Shown here in pieces: positions 24,726 to 34,144 of a stretch of DNA of 64,000 nt. The stretch comes from Streptomyces sp. NRRL S-31. GTDB lineage: Bacteria > Actinomycetota > Actinomycetes > Streptomycetales > Streptomycetaceae. The notes below the pieces were generated by a model that had not been told where the DNA came from, searched no databases, and saw only the letters and a list, made by a program, of their open reading frames with translations. A program made the position numbers and the translations under genes. Position 1 is the stretch's first letter. Each line of letters starts with the position of its first letter. The stretch covers positions 1 through 64,000 of the forward strand of contig NZ_JOCB01000004.1 of the NCBI RefSeq assembly GCF_000718775.1, written 5' to 3'.

Positions 24726-25862
24726 GTGGCCACGGACTATTACGCCGTTCTCGGCGTGCGCCGCGACGCGTCGCAGGATGAGATCAAGAAGGCGTTCCGC
24801 CGGCTCGCGCGCGAGCTGCACCCGGACGTCAACCCCGATCCGAAGACCCAGGAGCGGTTCAAGGAGATCAACGCCGCTTACGAGGTGCTGTCGGACCCGC
24901 AGAAGAAGCAGGTCTACGACCTCGGCGGCGACCCGCTCTCCGCGTCGGGCGGCGCGGGCGCGGGCGGCTTCGGCGCGGGCGGCTTCGGCAACTTCTCGGA
25001 CATCATGGACGCGTTCTTCGGCACGGCGTCGCAGCGCGGGCCGCGCTCGCGCACCCGCCGCGGCCAGGACGCGATGATCCGGATCGAGATCGAGCTGGAC
25101 GAGGCGGCCTTCGGGACGACCAAGGACATCCAGGTCGACACCGCGGTCGTCTGCAGCACCTGCAACGGCGAGGGCGCGGCCCCGGGCACCTCCGCCCAGA
25201 CGTGTGACATGTGCCGCGGCCGGGGCGAGGTCTCGCAGGTCACCCGGTCCTTCCTGGGCCAGGTCATGACCTCGCGGCCGTGTCCCCAGTGCCAGGGCTT
25301 CGGCACGGTCGTGCCGACGCCGTGCCCGGAGTGCGCCGGCGACGGCCGGGTCCGCTCCCGGCGCACGCTCACCGTCAAGATCCCGGCCGGTGTCGACAAC
25401 GGCACCCGCATCCAGCTCGCCGGCGAGGGCGAGGTCGGCCCCGGCGGCGGACCGGCCGGCGACCTGTACGTCGAGATCCACGAGCTGCCGCACCCGACCT
25501 TCCAGCGGCGCGGCGACGACCTGCACTGCACGGTCACCCTCCCGATGACCGCGGCGGCCCTCGGCACCAAGGTGCCGCTGGAGACCCTGGACGGCATGGA
25601 GGAGGTCGACATCCGGCCCGGTACCCAGTCCGGCCAGTCGATCCCGCTGCACGGCCGGGGCGTCACGCATCTGCGCGGCGGCGGCCGGGGCGACCTGATC
25701 GTGCATGTCGAGGTCATCACCCCGAACAAGCTCGACCCCGAGCAGGAGCGGCTGCTGCGCGAGCTGGCCAAGCTCAGGGGCGAGGAGCGGCCGCAGGGGC
25801 AGTTCCAGCCGGGCCAGCAGGGCCTGTTCTCCCGGCTGAAGGACGCCTTCAACGGGCGCTGA
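24726..25862 (+). CDS. dnaJ: Chaperone DnaJ (second, hrcA-linked copy)
   Basis: The 378-residue type I J-protein has an N-terminal J domain with the HPD motif at residues 32-34, a short Gly-rich region (about 72-90), and four CxxCxGxG-type zinc-binding repeats ([32 protein letters not shown]; about 139-213). C-terminal substrate-binding barrels follow. It stimulates DnaK ATPase and delivers unfolded clients. The gene starts with GTG directly after the hrcA stop without a gap. In Streptomyces this hrcA-linked copy is distinct from the dnaJ of the dnaK operon, hence often called dnaJ2. Confidence 0.97.
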   Translation: MATDYYAVLGVRRDASQDEIKKAFRRLARELHPDVNPDPKTQERFKEINAAYEVLSDPQKKQVYDLGGDPLSASGGAGAGGFGAGGFGNFSDIMDAFFGTASQRGPRSRTRRGQDAMIRIEIELDEAAFGTTKDIQVDTAVVCSTCNGEGAAPGTSAQTCDMCRGRGEVSQVTRSFLGQVMTSRPCPQCQGFGTVVPTPCPECAGDGRVRSRRTLTVKIPAGVDNGTRIQLAGEGEVGPGGGPAGDLYVEIHELPHPTFQRRGDDLHCTVTLPMTAAALGTKVPLETLDGMEEVDIRPGTQSGQSIPLHGRGVTHLRGGGRGDLIVHVEVITPNKLDPEQERLLRELAKLRGEERPQGQFQPGQQGLFSRLKDAFNGR

Positions 25863-25880
25863 CGCGGGTCGCGATGCCGG

Positions 25881-25908
25881 TCCGGGGGCCGGGGGTCCGG
25901 CCCCCGGA
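25881..25908. terminator. Terminator after dnaJ
   Basis: A perfect 10-bp stem pairs 25881-25890 with 25899-25908 around an 8-nt loop, 18 nt after the dnaJ stop. No U-tract is present. It ends the hrcA-dnaJ unit. Confidence 0.8.
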
Positions 25909-26052
25909 CCGGGCTCGGTCCGCCGCCCCGGCGGGGCGCTCCCGCCCGGCCGGCGGACACCCGCGACGGGCGTCGGAGCGTGCGGCCGCCCCGGTATGTG
26001 CCGGGGGACGCCCCGATTCGGACTTGTCCGAAGGACGTGACAACATGCGGTC

Positions 26053-27141
26053 ATGTCCTCCGCGCTGACCGGTCTCTCGCCCCTTCCGATCGTGCAGGCC
26101 CCCATGGCGGGCGGTGTCTCCCTCCCGCGGCTCGCCGCCGCCGTCTCCGAGGCCGGCGGCCTCGGGTTCCTCGCCGCCGGGTACAAGACCGCCGACGGGA
26201 TGTACCAGGAGATCAAGCAGCTGAGGGCGCTCACGGACCGCCCGTTCGGGGTGAACGTGTTCGTGCCGCAGCCGGAGCAGGCCGAGTCCGGCGCCGTCGA
26301 GCTCTACGCCCACCAGCTGGCCGGCGAGGCCGCCTGGTACGGGACCGAGCTGGGCGACCCGGACGGCGGCCGGGACGACAACTACGACGCCAAGCTCGCC
26401 GTCCTGCTCGACGACCCGGTGCCGGTGGTCTCCTTCCACTTCGGCGTGCCGAGCCGGGAGGTGCTCGACCGGCTGCGCCGGGCCGGGACCCTCACCCTGG
26501 TCACCGCCACCACCGCGGAGGAGGCCCGCGCGGTCGAGCGGGCCGGGGCGGACGCGGTGATCGCGCAGGGCCTGGAGGCCGGCGGCCACCAGGGCACCCA
26601 CCGGGACCTGCCGGAGAACGACGGCACCGGCGTCGGCCTGCTGTCGCTGGTCACGCAGATCCGGGAGGCCGTGCGCCTGCCCGTCGTGGCCGCCGGCGGC
26701 ATCATGTGCGGCGCCCAGATCGCCGCCGTCCTCGCGGCGGGCGCGAGCGCGGCCCAGCTGGGCACCGCCTTCCTCGCCACCCCCGAGTCCGGCGCGCCCG
26801 ACCTGCACAAACGGGCGCTGACCGACCCTCTGTTCGCCCGCACCGAACTGACCCGCGCCTTCTCCGGCCGTCCGGCCCGCGGACTGGTCAACCGCTTCCT
26901 GCGCGAGCACGGCCCGTACGCCCCCGCCGCCTACCCGGAGGTCCACCACCTCACCTCGCCGCTGCGCAAGGCCGCCGCCCAGGCCGGTGACGCGCAGGGC
27001 ATGGCGCTGTGGGCGGGCCAGGGCCACCGGATGGCCCGGGACCTGCCGGCCGACCGCCTGGTGGAGGCGCTGGCCGCCGAACTCGCCGACGCCGGGACAG
27101 CGTTGTCGGAGCTGACGCGGACCGGAGGTGACCCGCGATGA
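26053..27141 (+). CDS. Nitronate monooxygenase family flavoprotein
   Basis: The 362-residue TIM-barrel protein has the family pattern P-I-V-Q-A-P-M-A-G-G-V near its N-terminus, G-L-G-F-L-A-A-G-Y-K, and the phosphate/FMN-binding and catalytic region G-L-E-A-G-G-H-Q-G near residue 176, followed by V-V-A-A-G-G-I. These FMN enzymes oxidise nitronates such as propionate 3-nitronate to aldehydes, although related proteins include enoyl reductases. It overlaps rsmE by 4 nt (ATGA), so they form an operon. CAACAT (26041-26046) lies 6 nt before ATG 26053 and no Shine-Dalgarno sequence is seen. Confidence 0.9.
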   Translation: MSSALTGLSPLPIVQAPMAGGVSLPRLAAAVSEAGGLGFLAAGYKTADGMYQEIKQLRALTDRPFGVNVFVPQPEQAESGAVELYAHQLAGEAAWYGTELGDPDGGRDDNYDAKLAVLLDDPVPVVSFHFGVPSREVLDRLRRAGTLTLVTATTAEEARAVERAGADAVIAQGLEAGGHQGTHRDLPENDGTGVGLLSLVTQIREAVRLPVVAAGGIMCGAQIAAVLAAGASAAQLGTAFLATPESGAPDLHKRALTDPLFARTELTRAFSGRPARGLVNRFLREHGPYAPAAYPEVHHLTSPLRKAAAQAGDAQGMALWAGQGHRMARDLPADRLVEALAAELADAGTALSELTRTGGDPR

Positions 27142-27878
27142 CCGCGCCCGTCTTCGTCGTCGACCGACTCGACCCGGCCGGGCCGGAGTTCGTGCTCGAC
27201 GGCCCCGAGGGACGGCACGCCGTGTCCGTGAAGCGGCTGCGGCCGGGCGAGGACGTGGTCCTCACCGACGGCCGCGGACGCTGGGCGGAGGGCGTCGTCA
27301 AGGCGGCCGAGGGCAAGGACCGGCTGGTCGTCACGGACCTGGAGCCGGTGCGCGAGGAGGAGCCGGCCAGCCCGCGCATCACCGTCGTGCAGGCCCTGCC
27401 CAAGGGCGACCGGGGGGAACTCGCCGTCGAGACCATGACCGAGGTCGGCGTCGACACGATCGTGCCCTGGCAGGCGTCCCGCTGCGTCACCCAGTGGAGG
27501 GGCGAGCGCGGGCTGAAGGCCCTCGGCAAGTGGCGGGCCACCGCCCGCGAGGCGGGCAAGCAGTCCCGCCGGGTCCGCTTCCCCGAGGTGGCGGACGCGG
27601 CGACGACCAGGCAGGTGGGCGCGCTGCTCGCCGGCGCGGACTTCGCCGCCGTACTGCACGAGAGCGGCGAGACGCGCCTCGCCACCGCCGAACTCCCCAC
27701 CGCGGGCGAGATCGTGCTGGTCGTCGGCCCCGAGGGCGGTGTCTCCCCCGAGGAGCTGGCGCTCTTCGCGGAGGCGGGCGCCCGGCCCTACGTCCTCGGG
27801 CCCACCGTGCTGCGGACGTCCACCGCCGGCACCGCCGCCGCGGCCCTGCTGCTGGGCCGTACCGGCCGCTGGTCCTGA
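27138..27878 (+). CDS. rsmE: 16S rRNA (uracil-1498-N3)-methyltransferase
   Basis: The 246-residue protein is a SPOUT-class RNA methyltransferase. It has an N-terminal PUA-like RNA-binding domain with G-R-H-A-V-S-V-K-R-L-R-P-G near residue 24 and a C-terminal trefoil-knot SAM domain with V-G-P-E-G-G-V-S near 196 and L-G-P-T-V-L-R-T-S-T-A near 221. It methylates U1498 in the decoding region of 16S rRNA using SAM. ATG 27138 overlaps the preceding stop. In many bacteria rsmE follows dnaJ, and that synteny holds here with one intervening gene. Confidence 0.96.
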   Translation: MTAPVFVVDRLDPAGPEFVLDGPEGRHAVSVKRLRPGEDVVLTDGRGRWAEGVVKAAEGKDRLVVTDLEPVREEEPASPRITVVQALPKGDRGELAVETMTEVGVDTIVPWQASRCVTQWRGERGLKALGKWRATAREAGKQSRRVRFPEVADAATTRQVGALLAGADFAAVLHESGETRLATAELPTAGEIVLVVGPEGGVSPEELALFAEAGARPYVLGPTVLRTSTAGTAAAALLLGRTGRWS

Positions 27879-27894
27879 CCGGCCGGGGGACACC

Positions 27895-28287
27895 GTGGAA
27901 CTCGCCCAGGTCCGGCTGCTGGTCACCGACTTCGCCGCCTGCTACCGCTTCTACGCCGACGTCCTCGGCCTCCGGCCGCAGTCCGGCGCGAGCGAGGGCC
28001 CGTACGAGAAGTTCGGCCTCCACGCCGGCTCCGCCGGGATCGCCCTCCAGGACCGGACGATGATGGCCGGGGTCCTGGCCGAGCTGGGCGACACCGCCAC
28101 CGGCCACCGGTCCCTGGTCGTGCTGCGCGTCGACGACCTCGACGCCTACTGCGCGCGGATCATCGAGCGGGGCGCGGACCTGCTGCACGGCCCGGCCCCC
28201 ATGACCGACCGGATGCGCGTGGCCCACCTCAAGGACCCGGAGGGCAACCTCGTCGAACTCCAGGAGTGGCTGCTGCTGCGCGGCTGA
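27895..28287 (+). CDS. VOC (glyoxalase/bleomycin-resistance) family protein
   Basis: The 130-residue protein has the paired beta-alpha-beta-beta-beta modules of the vicinal oxygen chelate fold. It starts with L-A-Q-V-R-L-L-V-T-D-F and F-Y-A-D-V-L-G-L, and the last part V-A-H-L-K-D-P-E-G-N-L-V-E-L holds the usual C-terminal glutamate metal ligand. The substrate is unknown; members include dioxygenases, isomerases and drug-binding proteins. GTG 27895 has GGGGGA about 6 nt upstream and follows rsmE by 16 nt, so it is likely in the same operon. Confidence 0.88.
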   Translation: MELAQVRLLVTDFAACYRFYADVLGLRPQSGASEGPYEKFGLHAGSAGIALQDRTMMAGVLAELGDTATGHRSLVVLRVDDLDAYCARIIERGADLLHGPAPMTDRMRVAHLKDPEGNLVELQEWLLLRG

Positions 28288-28380
28288 CCCGCGCGGCCCC
28301 GGCCGCGTCCGTACGGCCCGTCCGGGGCGCGTGCGGGCAAAGGGGAGCGGCGCGCACCGGTCGCTGCGTAGAGTGACGGG

Positions 28381-31300
28381 GTGACTCAGGGCGCTTCGAC
28401 GGGAACCACGGAAACCTCCGGCTATCTCCGATACCCCCATGTGCACGGCGACTTGGTGACCTTCGTCGCCGAGGACGACGTGTGGCTCGCCCCGCTCGAC
28501 GGCGGCCGGGCCTGGCGGGTCAGCGCCGACAACAGGCCGGTGACCCAGCCCCGCGTATCACCGGACGGCCGGCACCTGGCCTGGACCTCCACCCGGGACG
28601 GCGCCCCCGAGGTGCACGTCGCCCCGGTCGACGGCGGCCCCGCCGAGCGGCTGACGTACTGGGGCAACCGCCGTACGGAGGTGCGCGGCTGGACCCCGGA
28701 CGGGCGGGTGCTCGCGCTCGGCGCGCACGGCCGGCACAGCTTCCGGCACACCTGGGCGCACGCCGTCCCGCTGGACGGCGGACCGGCCGAGACCCTGCCG
28801 TACGGCCCGGTCGGCGCGGTGGCCCACGGCCCCGCCACCGTGCTGCTGTCCGCGCCGATGGGCCGCGAGGCCGCCTACTGGAAGCGCTACCGGGGCGGTA
28901 CGGCGGGCAAGCTGTGGATCGACCGCGCCGCCGAAGGGGAGGCGGGCGCCGGGGAGTTCGTACGGCTGCACGAGGACGTCGACGGGAACATCGAGTGCCC
29001 GGTGTGGGCCGGCGACCGGATCGCGTTCCTCTCCGACCACGAGGGCACCGGCGCCCTGTACTCCTCCCTCGCCGACGGCTCCGACCTGCGCCGGCACACC
29101 CCCCTCGACGGCTTCTACGCCCGGCACGCGGCCGGTGACGGCACCCGGGTCGTCTACAGCTCGGGCGGCGAACTCTGGCTGCTGGACGACCTGGAGGGCG
29201 CCGAACCGCGCCGGCTGGACGTACGGCTCGGCGGCCCCCGCGCCGATCTGCGGCCGTACCCCGTCAACGCCTCCCACTGGTTCGGCGAGGCGTCCCCCGA
29301 CCACACCGCGCGCGGCAGCGCCGTCTGTGTGCGCGGCGGAGTCCACTGGGTCACCCACCGCTCCGGCCCCGCCCGCGCCCTGGCCGCCACCCCGGGCGTC
29401 CGGGCCCGGATGCCGCGCGCCTTCCGCGCCGAGGGCGAGGAGTGGGCGGTGTGGGTGACGGACGCCGAGGGCGAGGACGCCCTGGAGTTCGCCCCCGCGA
29501 CCGGCACCGTGCCCGGCGCGCCCCCGCGCCGGCTGGCCGCCGGACAGCTCGGCCGGGTGCTGGAGCTGGCCGTGGCCCCCGACGGCAGCCGGGCCGCGGT
29601 CGCCGCGCACGACGGCCGGCTGCTGCTCGTGGAGCGGGAGACCGGCGAGGTCCGCGAGGTCGACCGCAGCGACGACGGCGAGGTCTCCGGGCTCGTCTTC
29701 TCACCCGACTCCGCCTGGCTCGCCTGGGCCCACCCCGGCCCCCGCCCGCTCTCGCAGCTGCGCCTCGCCCACACCACCGACCTGTCGGTCATCGAGGCGA
29801 CCCCGCTGCGCTTCCAGGACTACGCGCCCGCCTTCACCCTCGACGGCAGACACCTCGCGTTCCTCTCCAACCGCGCCTTCGACCCGGTCTACGACGAGCA
29901 CGTCTTCGACCTGGCGTTCGTGGTCGGGTCCCGGCCGCACCTGATCACCCTGGCCGCCACCACCCCCTCGCCCTTCGGCCCGCAGCGCCACGGCCGCCCC
30001 TTCGAGGCCCAGGACAAGGACGAGACACCCGACAGCGAGGGCACCCCCGTCACCCGCATCGACCCCGAGGGGCTCGCCGACCGGATCGTGCCCTTCCCGG
30101 TCGAGGCCGGCCGCTACTCCACCCTGCGCGCCGCCAAGGACGGCGTGCTCTGGCTGCGCCACCCCGTGCGGGGCGTCCTCGGCGCCTCCCGCGCCCACCC
30201 CCAGGACCCCGGCCCGCACACCGAGCTGGAGCGGTACGACCTCGCCCGGCGCCGCCTGGACCCCCTCGCCTCCGGCGCCGACCACTTCGAGGTCAGCGGC
30301 GACGGCACGCGCCTGCTGCTGTGGACCGACGACCGGCTCCGGGTGGTGCCCGCCGACCGGCGCACCGGCACCGACGAGGACGGCGACACCGGCGTCACCG
30401 TCGACCTCGCCCGGGTCCGGCAGACCGTCGACCCGGCCGCCGAGTGGCGGCAGATGTACGACGAGACCGGCCGGCTCATGCGCGACCACTTCTGGCGGCC
30501 CGACCTCGGCGGCGTCGACTGGGACGGCGTCCTGCGCCGCTACCGTCCGCTGCTGCGCCGGCTGGCCACCCACAGCGACCTGGTCGACCTGCTCTGGGAG
30601 GTGCACGGCGAGCTGGGCACCTCCCACGCCTACGTCACCCCGCCCGGCGGCGCCGGCCGGGCCCGGCACGGCCTGCTCGGCGCCGACATCTCCCGGCACG
30701 CGGACGGCAGCTGGCGCATCGACCGCATCCTCCCGTCGGAGACCTCCGACCCGGACGCCCGCTCCCCGCTCGCCGCGCCCGGGGTCGCGATCCGCCCCGG
30801 TGACGCGGTCATCGCGGTCGCCGGCCATTCCGTGGACCCGGTGACGGGCCCCGGCCCGCTCCTCGTGGGCACCGCCGGCCACCCGGTGGAGCTGACCGTC
30901 TCCCCGGCGGGCGGCGGCGAGCCCCGGCACACCGTCGTCGTCCCGATCGCCGACGAGGAACCCCTGCGCTACCACGCGTGGGTCGCCGACCGCCGCGCCC
31001 ACGTCCACGCGGCCTCCGGCGGCCGGCTCGGCTACCTGCACGTCCCCGACATGCAGGCCCCCGGCTGGGCCCAGATCCACCGCGACCTGCGGGTGGAGGT
31101 CGCCCGCGAGGGCCTCGTGGTCGACGTCCGGGAGAACCGCGGCGGCCACACCTCCCAGCTCGTGGTGGAGAAGCTCGCCCGCCGGATCGTCGGCTGGGAC
31201 CTGCCCCGCGGCATGCGCCCCACCAGCTACCCGCTGGACGCGCCCCGCGGCCCGGTCGTCGCCGTGGCCAACGAGTTCTCCGGCTCCGACGGCGACATCG

Positions 31301-31611
31301 TCAACGCGGCCGTCAAGGCCCTCGGCATCGGCCCGGTCGTCGGCACCCGCACCTGGGGCGGCATCATCGGCATCGACAGCCGCTACCACCTGGTCGACGG
31401 CACGCTGGTGACCCAGCCGAAGTACGCGATGTGGCTGGAGGGGGTCGGCTGGGACCTGGAGAACCACGGGGTGGACCCGGACGTGGAGGTCGTCCAGCGC
31501 CCGCAGGACTGGGTGGCGGGCCGGGACACCCAGCTGGACGCGGCGGTCGCGCTGGCGCTGGAGGCCCTGGAGAGCAGCCCCGCGAAGACACCGCCGGAGA
31601 TGCCCCGCTGA
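28381..31611 (+). CDS. Tricorn protease homologue
   Basis: The 1076-residue protein is a full-length tricorn-type serine protease (family S41). N-terminal beta-propeller repeats (about 15-650) are followed by the core domain with a PDZ insert. Putative catalytic residues are in the expected order and spacing: S748/H749 in G-T-S-H-A-Y, S969/D970 in S-G-S-D-G-D, and E1027 in E-N-H-G-V-D-P-D. In archaea tricorn acts downstream of the proteasome, cutting its peptides; Streptomyces also have a proteasome, so a similar cytosolic role is plausible. No signal peptide is present. GTG 28381 has TAGAGT (28369-28374) 6 nt upstream, suggesting a leaderless mRNA. Confidence 0.95.
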   Translation: MTQGASTGTTETSGYLRYPHVHGDLVTFVAEDDVWLAPLDGGRAWRVSADNRPVTQPRVSPDGRHLAWTSTRDGAPEVHVAPVDGGPAERLTYWGNRRTEVRGWTPDGRVLALGAHGRHSFRHTWAHAVPLDGGPAETLPYGPVGAVAHGPATVLLSAPMGREAAYWKRYRGGTAGKLWIDRAAEGEAGAGEFVRLHEDVDGNIECPVWAGDRIAFLSDHEGTGALYSSLADGSDLRRHTPLDGFYARHAAGDGTRVVYSSGGELWLLDDLEGAEPRRLDVRLGGPRADLRPYPVNASHWFGEASPDHTARGSAVCVRGGVHWVTHRSGPARALAATPGVRARMPRAFRAEGEEWAVWVTDAEGEDALEFAPATGTVPGAPPRRLAAGQLGRVLELAVAPDGSRAAVAAHDGRLLLVERETGEVREVDRSDDGEVSGLVFSPDSAWLAWAHPGPRPLSQLRLAHTTDLSVIEATPLRFQDYAPAFTLDGRHLAFLSNRAFDPVYDEHVFDLAFVVGSRPHLITLAATTPSPFGPQRHGRPFEAQDKDETPDSEGTPVTRIDPEGLADRIVPFPVEAGRYSTLRAAKDGVLWLRHPVRGVLGASRAHPQDPGPHTELERYDLARRRLDPLASGADHFEVSGDGTRLLLWTDDRLRVVPADRRTGTDEDGDTGVTVDLARVRQTVDPAAEWRQMYDETGRLMRDHFWRPDLGGVDWDGVLRRYRPLLRRLATHSDLVDLLWEVHGELGTSHAYVTPPGGAGRARHGLLGADISRHADGSWRIDRILPSETSDPDARSPLAAPGVAIRPGDAVIAVAGHSVDPVTGPGPLLVGTAGHPVELTVSPAGGGEPRHTVVVPIADEEPLRYHAWVADRRAHVHAASGGRLGYLHVPDMQAPGWAQIHRDLRVEVAREGLVVDVRENRGGHTSQLVVEKLARRIVGWDLPRGMRPTSYPLDAPRGPVVAVANEFSGSDGDIVNAAVKALGIGPVVGTRTWGGIIGIDSRYHLVDGTLVTQPKYAMWLEGVGWDLENHGVDPDVEVVQRPQDWVAGRDTQLDAAVALALEALESSPAKTPPEMPR

Positions 31612-31623
31612 GGATCCGGGCCC

Positions 31624-31650
31624 GGGGCCCGGCGGATTCCGCCCGGCCCC
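31624..31650. terminator. Hairpin after the tricorn gene
   Basis: A 12-bp stem with one mismatch (31624-31635 with 31639-31650) and a 3-nt loop lies 12 nt after the tricorn stop. It lacks a U-tract. Confidence 0.65.
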
Positions 31651-31717
31651 GGACGCCACGCGCCCGACCGACTACCATGCCACCGTATTGATCACCGGCG
31701 AAGAGGAGCGCACGCGC

Positions 31718-32071
31718 ATGGCCGGAGAGCCGCAGGACGACTGCCTGTTCTGCAAGATCGTCGCGGGCGGGATCCCGGCGACGATCGTCCGCGAGACCGA
31801 GACGACCGTGGCCTTCCGGGACATAAACCCCCAGGCCCCCACGCACGTCCTGGTGATCCCCAAGGCCCACTACGAGAACGCGGCCGAACTCGCCGCGAGC
31901 GCCCCGCAACTGGCCGCCGACGTCCTCGCCGAGACCAAGGCCGTCGCCGACGAGGAGAAGCTCGACAGCTACCGCCTCGTCTTCAACACCGGCTCCGGCG
32001 CCGGCCAGACCGTCTGGCACGCCCACGCCCACGTCCTCGGCGGCCGTGGCCTGACGTGGCCGCCCGGGTAA
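31718..32071 (+). CDS. HIT family nucleotide-binding protein (Hint-like)
   Basis: The 117-residue protein has the histidine-triad motif H-A-H-A-H-V near residue 104 and an N-terminal C-L-F-C-K-I-V motif with possible zinc ligands. It is a small cytosolic nucleotide hydrolase/transferase of the HINT branch, typically acting on nucleoside phosphoramidates or aminoacyl-AMP. ATG 31718 has GAGGAG (31703-31708) 9 nt upstream; an alternative TTG at 31688 is less likely. Six nucleotides separate its stop from the next gene, so they share a transcript. Confidence 0.95.
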   Translation: MAGEPQDDCLFCKIVAGGIPATIVRETETTVAFRDINPQAPTHVLVIPKAHYENAAELAASAPQLAADVLAETKAVADEEKLDSYRLVFNTGSGAGQTVWHAHAHVLGGRGLTWPPG

Positions 32072-32077
32072 CTCGGC

Positions 32078-32983
32078 ATGTCCGTCCGTGAACTGGTGGT
32101 CCTCGGTACCGCCAGCCAGGTCCCGACCCGGCACCGCAACCACAACGGCTATCTGCTCCGGTGGGACGGCGAGGGCATCCTGTTCGACCCCGGCGAGGGC
32201 ACACAGCGGCAGATGCTGCGCGCCGGGGTCGCCGCCCACGACCTGAACCGGATCTGCGTCACGCACTTCCACGGCGACCACAGCCTGGGCCTCGCCGGGG
32301 TCATCCAGCGGATCAACCTGGACCGGGTGCCGCACGGGATCAGCGCGCACTACCCGCTCTCCGGTCAGCGGTTCTTCGACCGCCTGCGCTACGCGACCGC
32401 CTACCGGGAGACGGTCCGCCTCACAGAGGCCCCGGTCGCCGCCGACGGCCCCCTCGCGGTGACCCCGTCGTACACGCTTCAGGCCCGCCGGCTCTCCCAC
32501 CCCGTCGAGTCCTACGGCTACCGGCTGGTCGAACCCGACGGCCGGCGCATGCTCCCCGACCGGCTCGCCGCGCACGGCGTCCGGGGTCCGGACGTCGGCG
32601 TGCTCCAGCGCGAGGGACGGCTCGGGAAGGTGACGCTGGAGGACGTCAGCGAGGTGCGGCGCGGACAGCGGTTCGCGTTCGTCATGGACACCCGGCTCTG
32701 CGAGGGCGTGCACGCCCTCGCGGAGGGCTGCGACCTGCTCGTCATCGAGTCCACGTTCCTGGACGAGGACGCGGGGCTGGCCGAGGAGCACGGACACCTG
32801 ACGGCCGGGCAGGCCGCCGCCGTGGCCCGGGACGCCGGCGTGCGGCACCTCGTGCTCACCCACTTCAGCCAGCGCTACACCGATCCCGGGGAGTTCGAGC
32901 GGCAGGCGCGGGCGGCCGGGTTCGCGGGGGAGCTGACGGTGGCGTACGACCTGCTGCGGGTGCCGCTTCCGAAACGGCGGTAA
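32078..32983 (+). CDS. Ribonuclease Z-like metallo-beta-lactamase protein
   Basis: The 301-residue protein has the RNase Z pattern: G-T-A-S-Q-V-P-T-R near the N-terminus, the zinc motif T-H-F-H-G-D-H near residue 63, and G-H-L-T-A-G-Q-A-A followed by T-H-F-S-Q-R-Y near the C-terminus. RNase Z cuts the 3' trailer of tRNA precursors that lack an encoded CCA. ATG 32078 follows the HIT gene by 6 nt. The exosite arm is short, as expected for a bacterial enzyme. Whether tRNA is its real substrate is inferred from family. Confidence 0.88.
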   Translation: MSVRELVVLGTASQVPTRHRNHNGYLLRWDGEGILFDPGEGTQRQMLRAGVAAHDLNRICVTHFHGDHSLGLAGVIQRINLDRVPHGISAHYPLSGQRFFDRLRYATAYRETVRLTEAPVAADGPLAVTPSYTLQARRLSHPVESYGYRLVEPDGRRMLPDRLAAHGVRGPDVGVLQREGRLGKVTLEDVSEVRRGQRFAFVMDTRLCEGVHALAEGCDLLVIESTFLDEDAGLAEEHGHLTAGQAAAVARDAGVRHLVLTHFSQRYTDPGEFERQARAAGFAGELTVAYDLLRVPLPKRR

Positions 32984-33003
32984 AACACCCGTACCATGCT
33001 TTG

Positions 33004-33993
33004 ATGCCCCTCCCGAAAGCAGAACTGCACCTCCATATCGAAGGCACCCTGGAGCCTGAGCTGGCGTTCGAGCTGGCCGCCCGCAACAGGGTGACCCTCC
33101 CGTACGCCGACACCGACGCGCTCCGCGAGGCGTACCGCTTCGAGGATCTCCAGTCCTTCCTGGACCTGTACTACGAGCTGATGACCGTGCTGCGCACCGA
33201 GCAGGACTTCGCCGACCTGGCGAACGCCTACCTCGCCCGGGCCGCCGCGCAGGGCGTACGGCACGCGGAGATCTTCTTCGACCCGCAGGCCCACCTGGCC
33301 CGGGGCGTGTCCATGGGCACGGTGGTGGAGGGGCTGTGGCGGGCGCTGGGCGGCAGCGAGGCGGCCCACGGCGTCTCCACCAAGCTGATCATGTGCTTCC
33401 TGCGGGACGAGTCCGCCGAGTCGGCGCTCGCCACCCTGGAGGCGGCCGAGCCGTACCTGGACCGGATCACCGGGGTCGGCCTCGACTCCGCCGAGGTCGG
33501 GCACCCGCCGGCGAAGTTCCGGGAGGTCTACGAGGCCGCCGCCGCGCTCGGGCTGCGCCGGGTCGCGCACGCCGGTGAGGAGGGCCCGCCGGAGTACATC
33601 ACCGAGGCGCTGGACGTGCTCGGCGTGGAGCGCGTCGACCACGGTCTGCGCTGCCTGGAGGACTCGGCGCTGGTCGAGCGGCTGGTCCGGGACCGCGTGC
33701 CGCTCACCCTGTGCCCGCTGTCCAACGTCCGGCTGCGCGCCGTGGACAGCCTGGCCGGCCACCCGCTGCCGGCCATGCTCGACGCGGGGCTGCTGTGCAC
33801 GGTCAACTCCGACGACCCGGCGTACTTCGGCGGGTACGCGGGCGACAACTTCGACGCGCTGCGCTCGGCGCTGGGCCTGGACGAGGAGCGGCTGCGCGAA
33901 CTGGCCCGCAACTCCTTCCTCGCCTCCTTCCTGGAGGACGACGAGGAGCGCCGCGCGCGCTATCTGGCCGAGGTGGCGGCGTACCGGTTCTAG
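33004..33993 (+). CDS. add: Adenosine/adenine deaminase
   Basis: The 329-residue TIM-barrel metal-dependent deaminase has the ADA motifs K-A-E-L-H-L-H-I-E-G near residue 5 (zinc ligands), H-A-G-E-E near 193 (catalytic Glu), V-D-H-G near 213 and N-S-D-D-P near 265. The sequence S-D-D-P-A-Y-F-G-G-Y favours the adenine deaminase/ADA-like subgroup, so the true substrate might be adenine rather than adenosine. ATG 33004 has TACCAT (32992-32997) 6 nt upstream and no Shine-Dalgarno sequence. The gene acts in purine salvage. The symbol is given on family grounds only. Confidence 0.9.
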   Translation: MPLPKAELHLHIEGTLEPELAFELAARNRVTLPYADTDALREAYRFEDLQSFLDLYYELMTVLRTEQDFADLANAYLARAAAQGVRHAEIFFDPQAHLARGVSMGTVVEGLWRALGGSEAAHGVSTKLIMCFLRDESAESALATLEAAEPYLDRITGVGLDSAEVGHPPAKFREVYEAAAALGLRRVAHAGEEGPPEYITEALDVLGVERVDHGLRCLEDSALVERLVRDRVPLTLCPLSNVRLRAVDSLAGHPLPAMLDAGLLCTVNSDDPAYFGGYAGDNFDALRSALGLDEERLRELARNSFLASFLEDDEERRARYLAEVAAYRF

Positions 33994-34020
33994 ACGGTCC
34001 TGGACGGTCCTGGACGGTTC
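33991..34020. repeat. 10-bp tandem repeat, three units
   Basis: TAGACGGTCC, TGGACGGTCC and TGGACGGTTC follow one another. The first unit contains the TAG stop codon of the deaminase gene. The remaining gap to 34145 holds no gene. Confidence 0.85.
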
Positions 34021-34144
34021 TCGTCCGGCTCGGCCCGGGTCCGCCCCGGACCGGTTCCGTCCCGAGGGCGCCTGGCCGCCGCGTCCGTCGGGGACTCTCG
34101 GTGGCGACCGTGCCGGTCAGCGGACTCGGTGACGGCCGTGCCGG

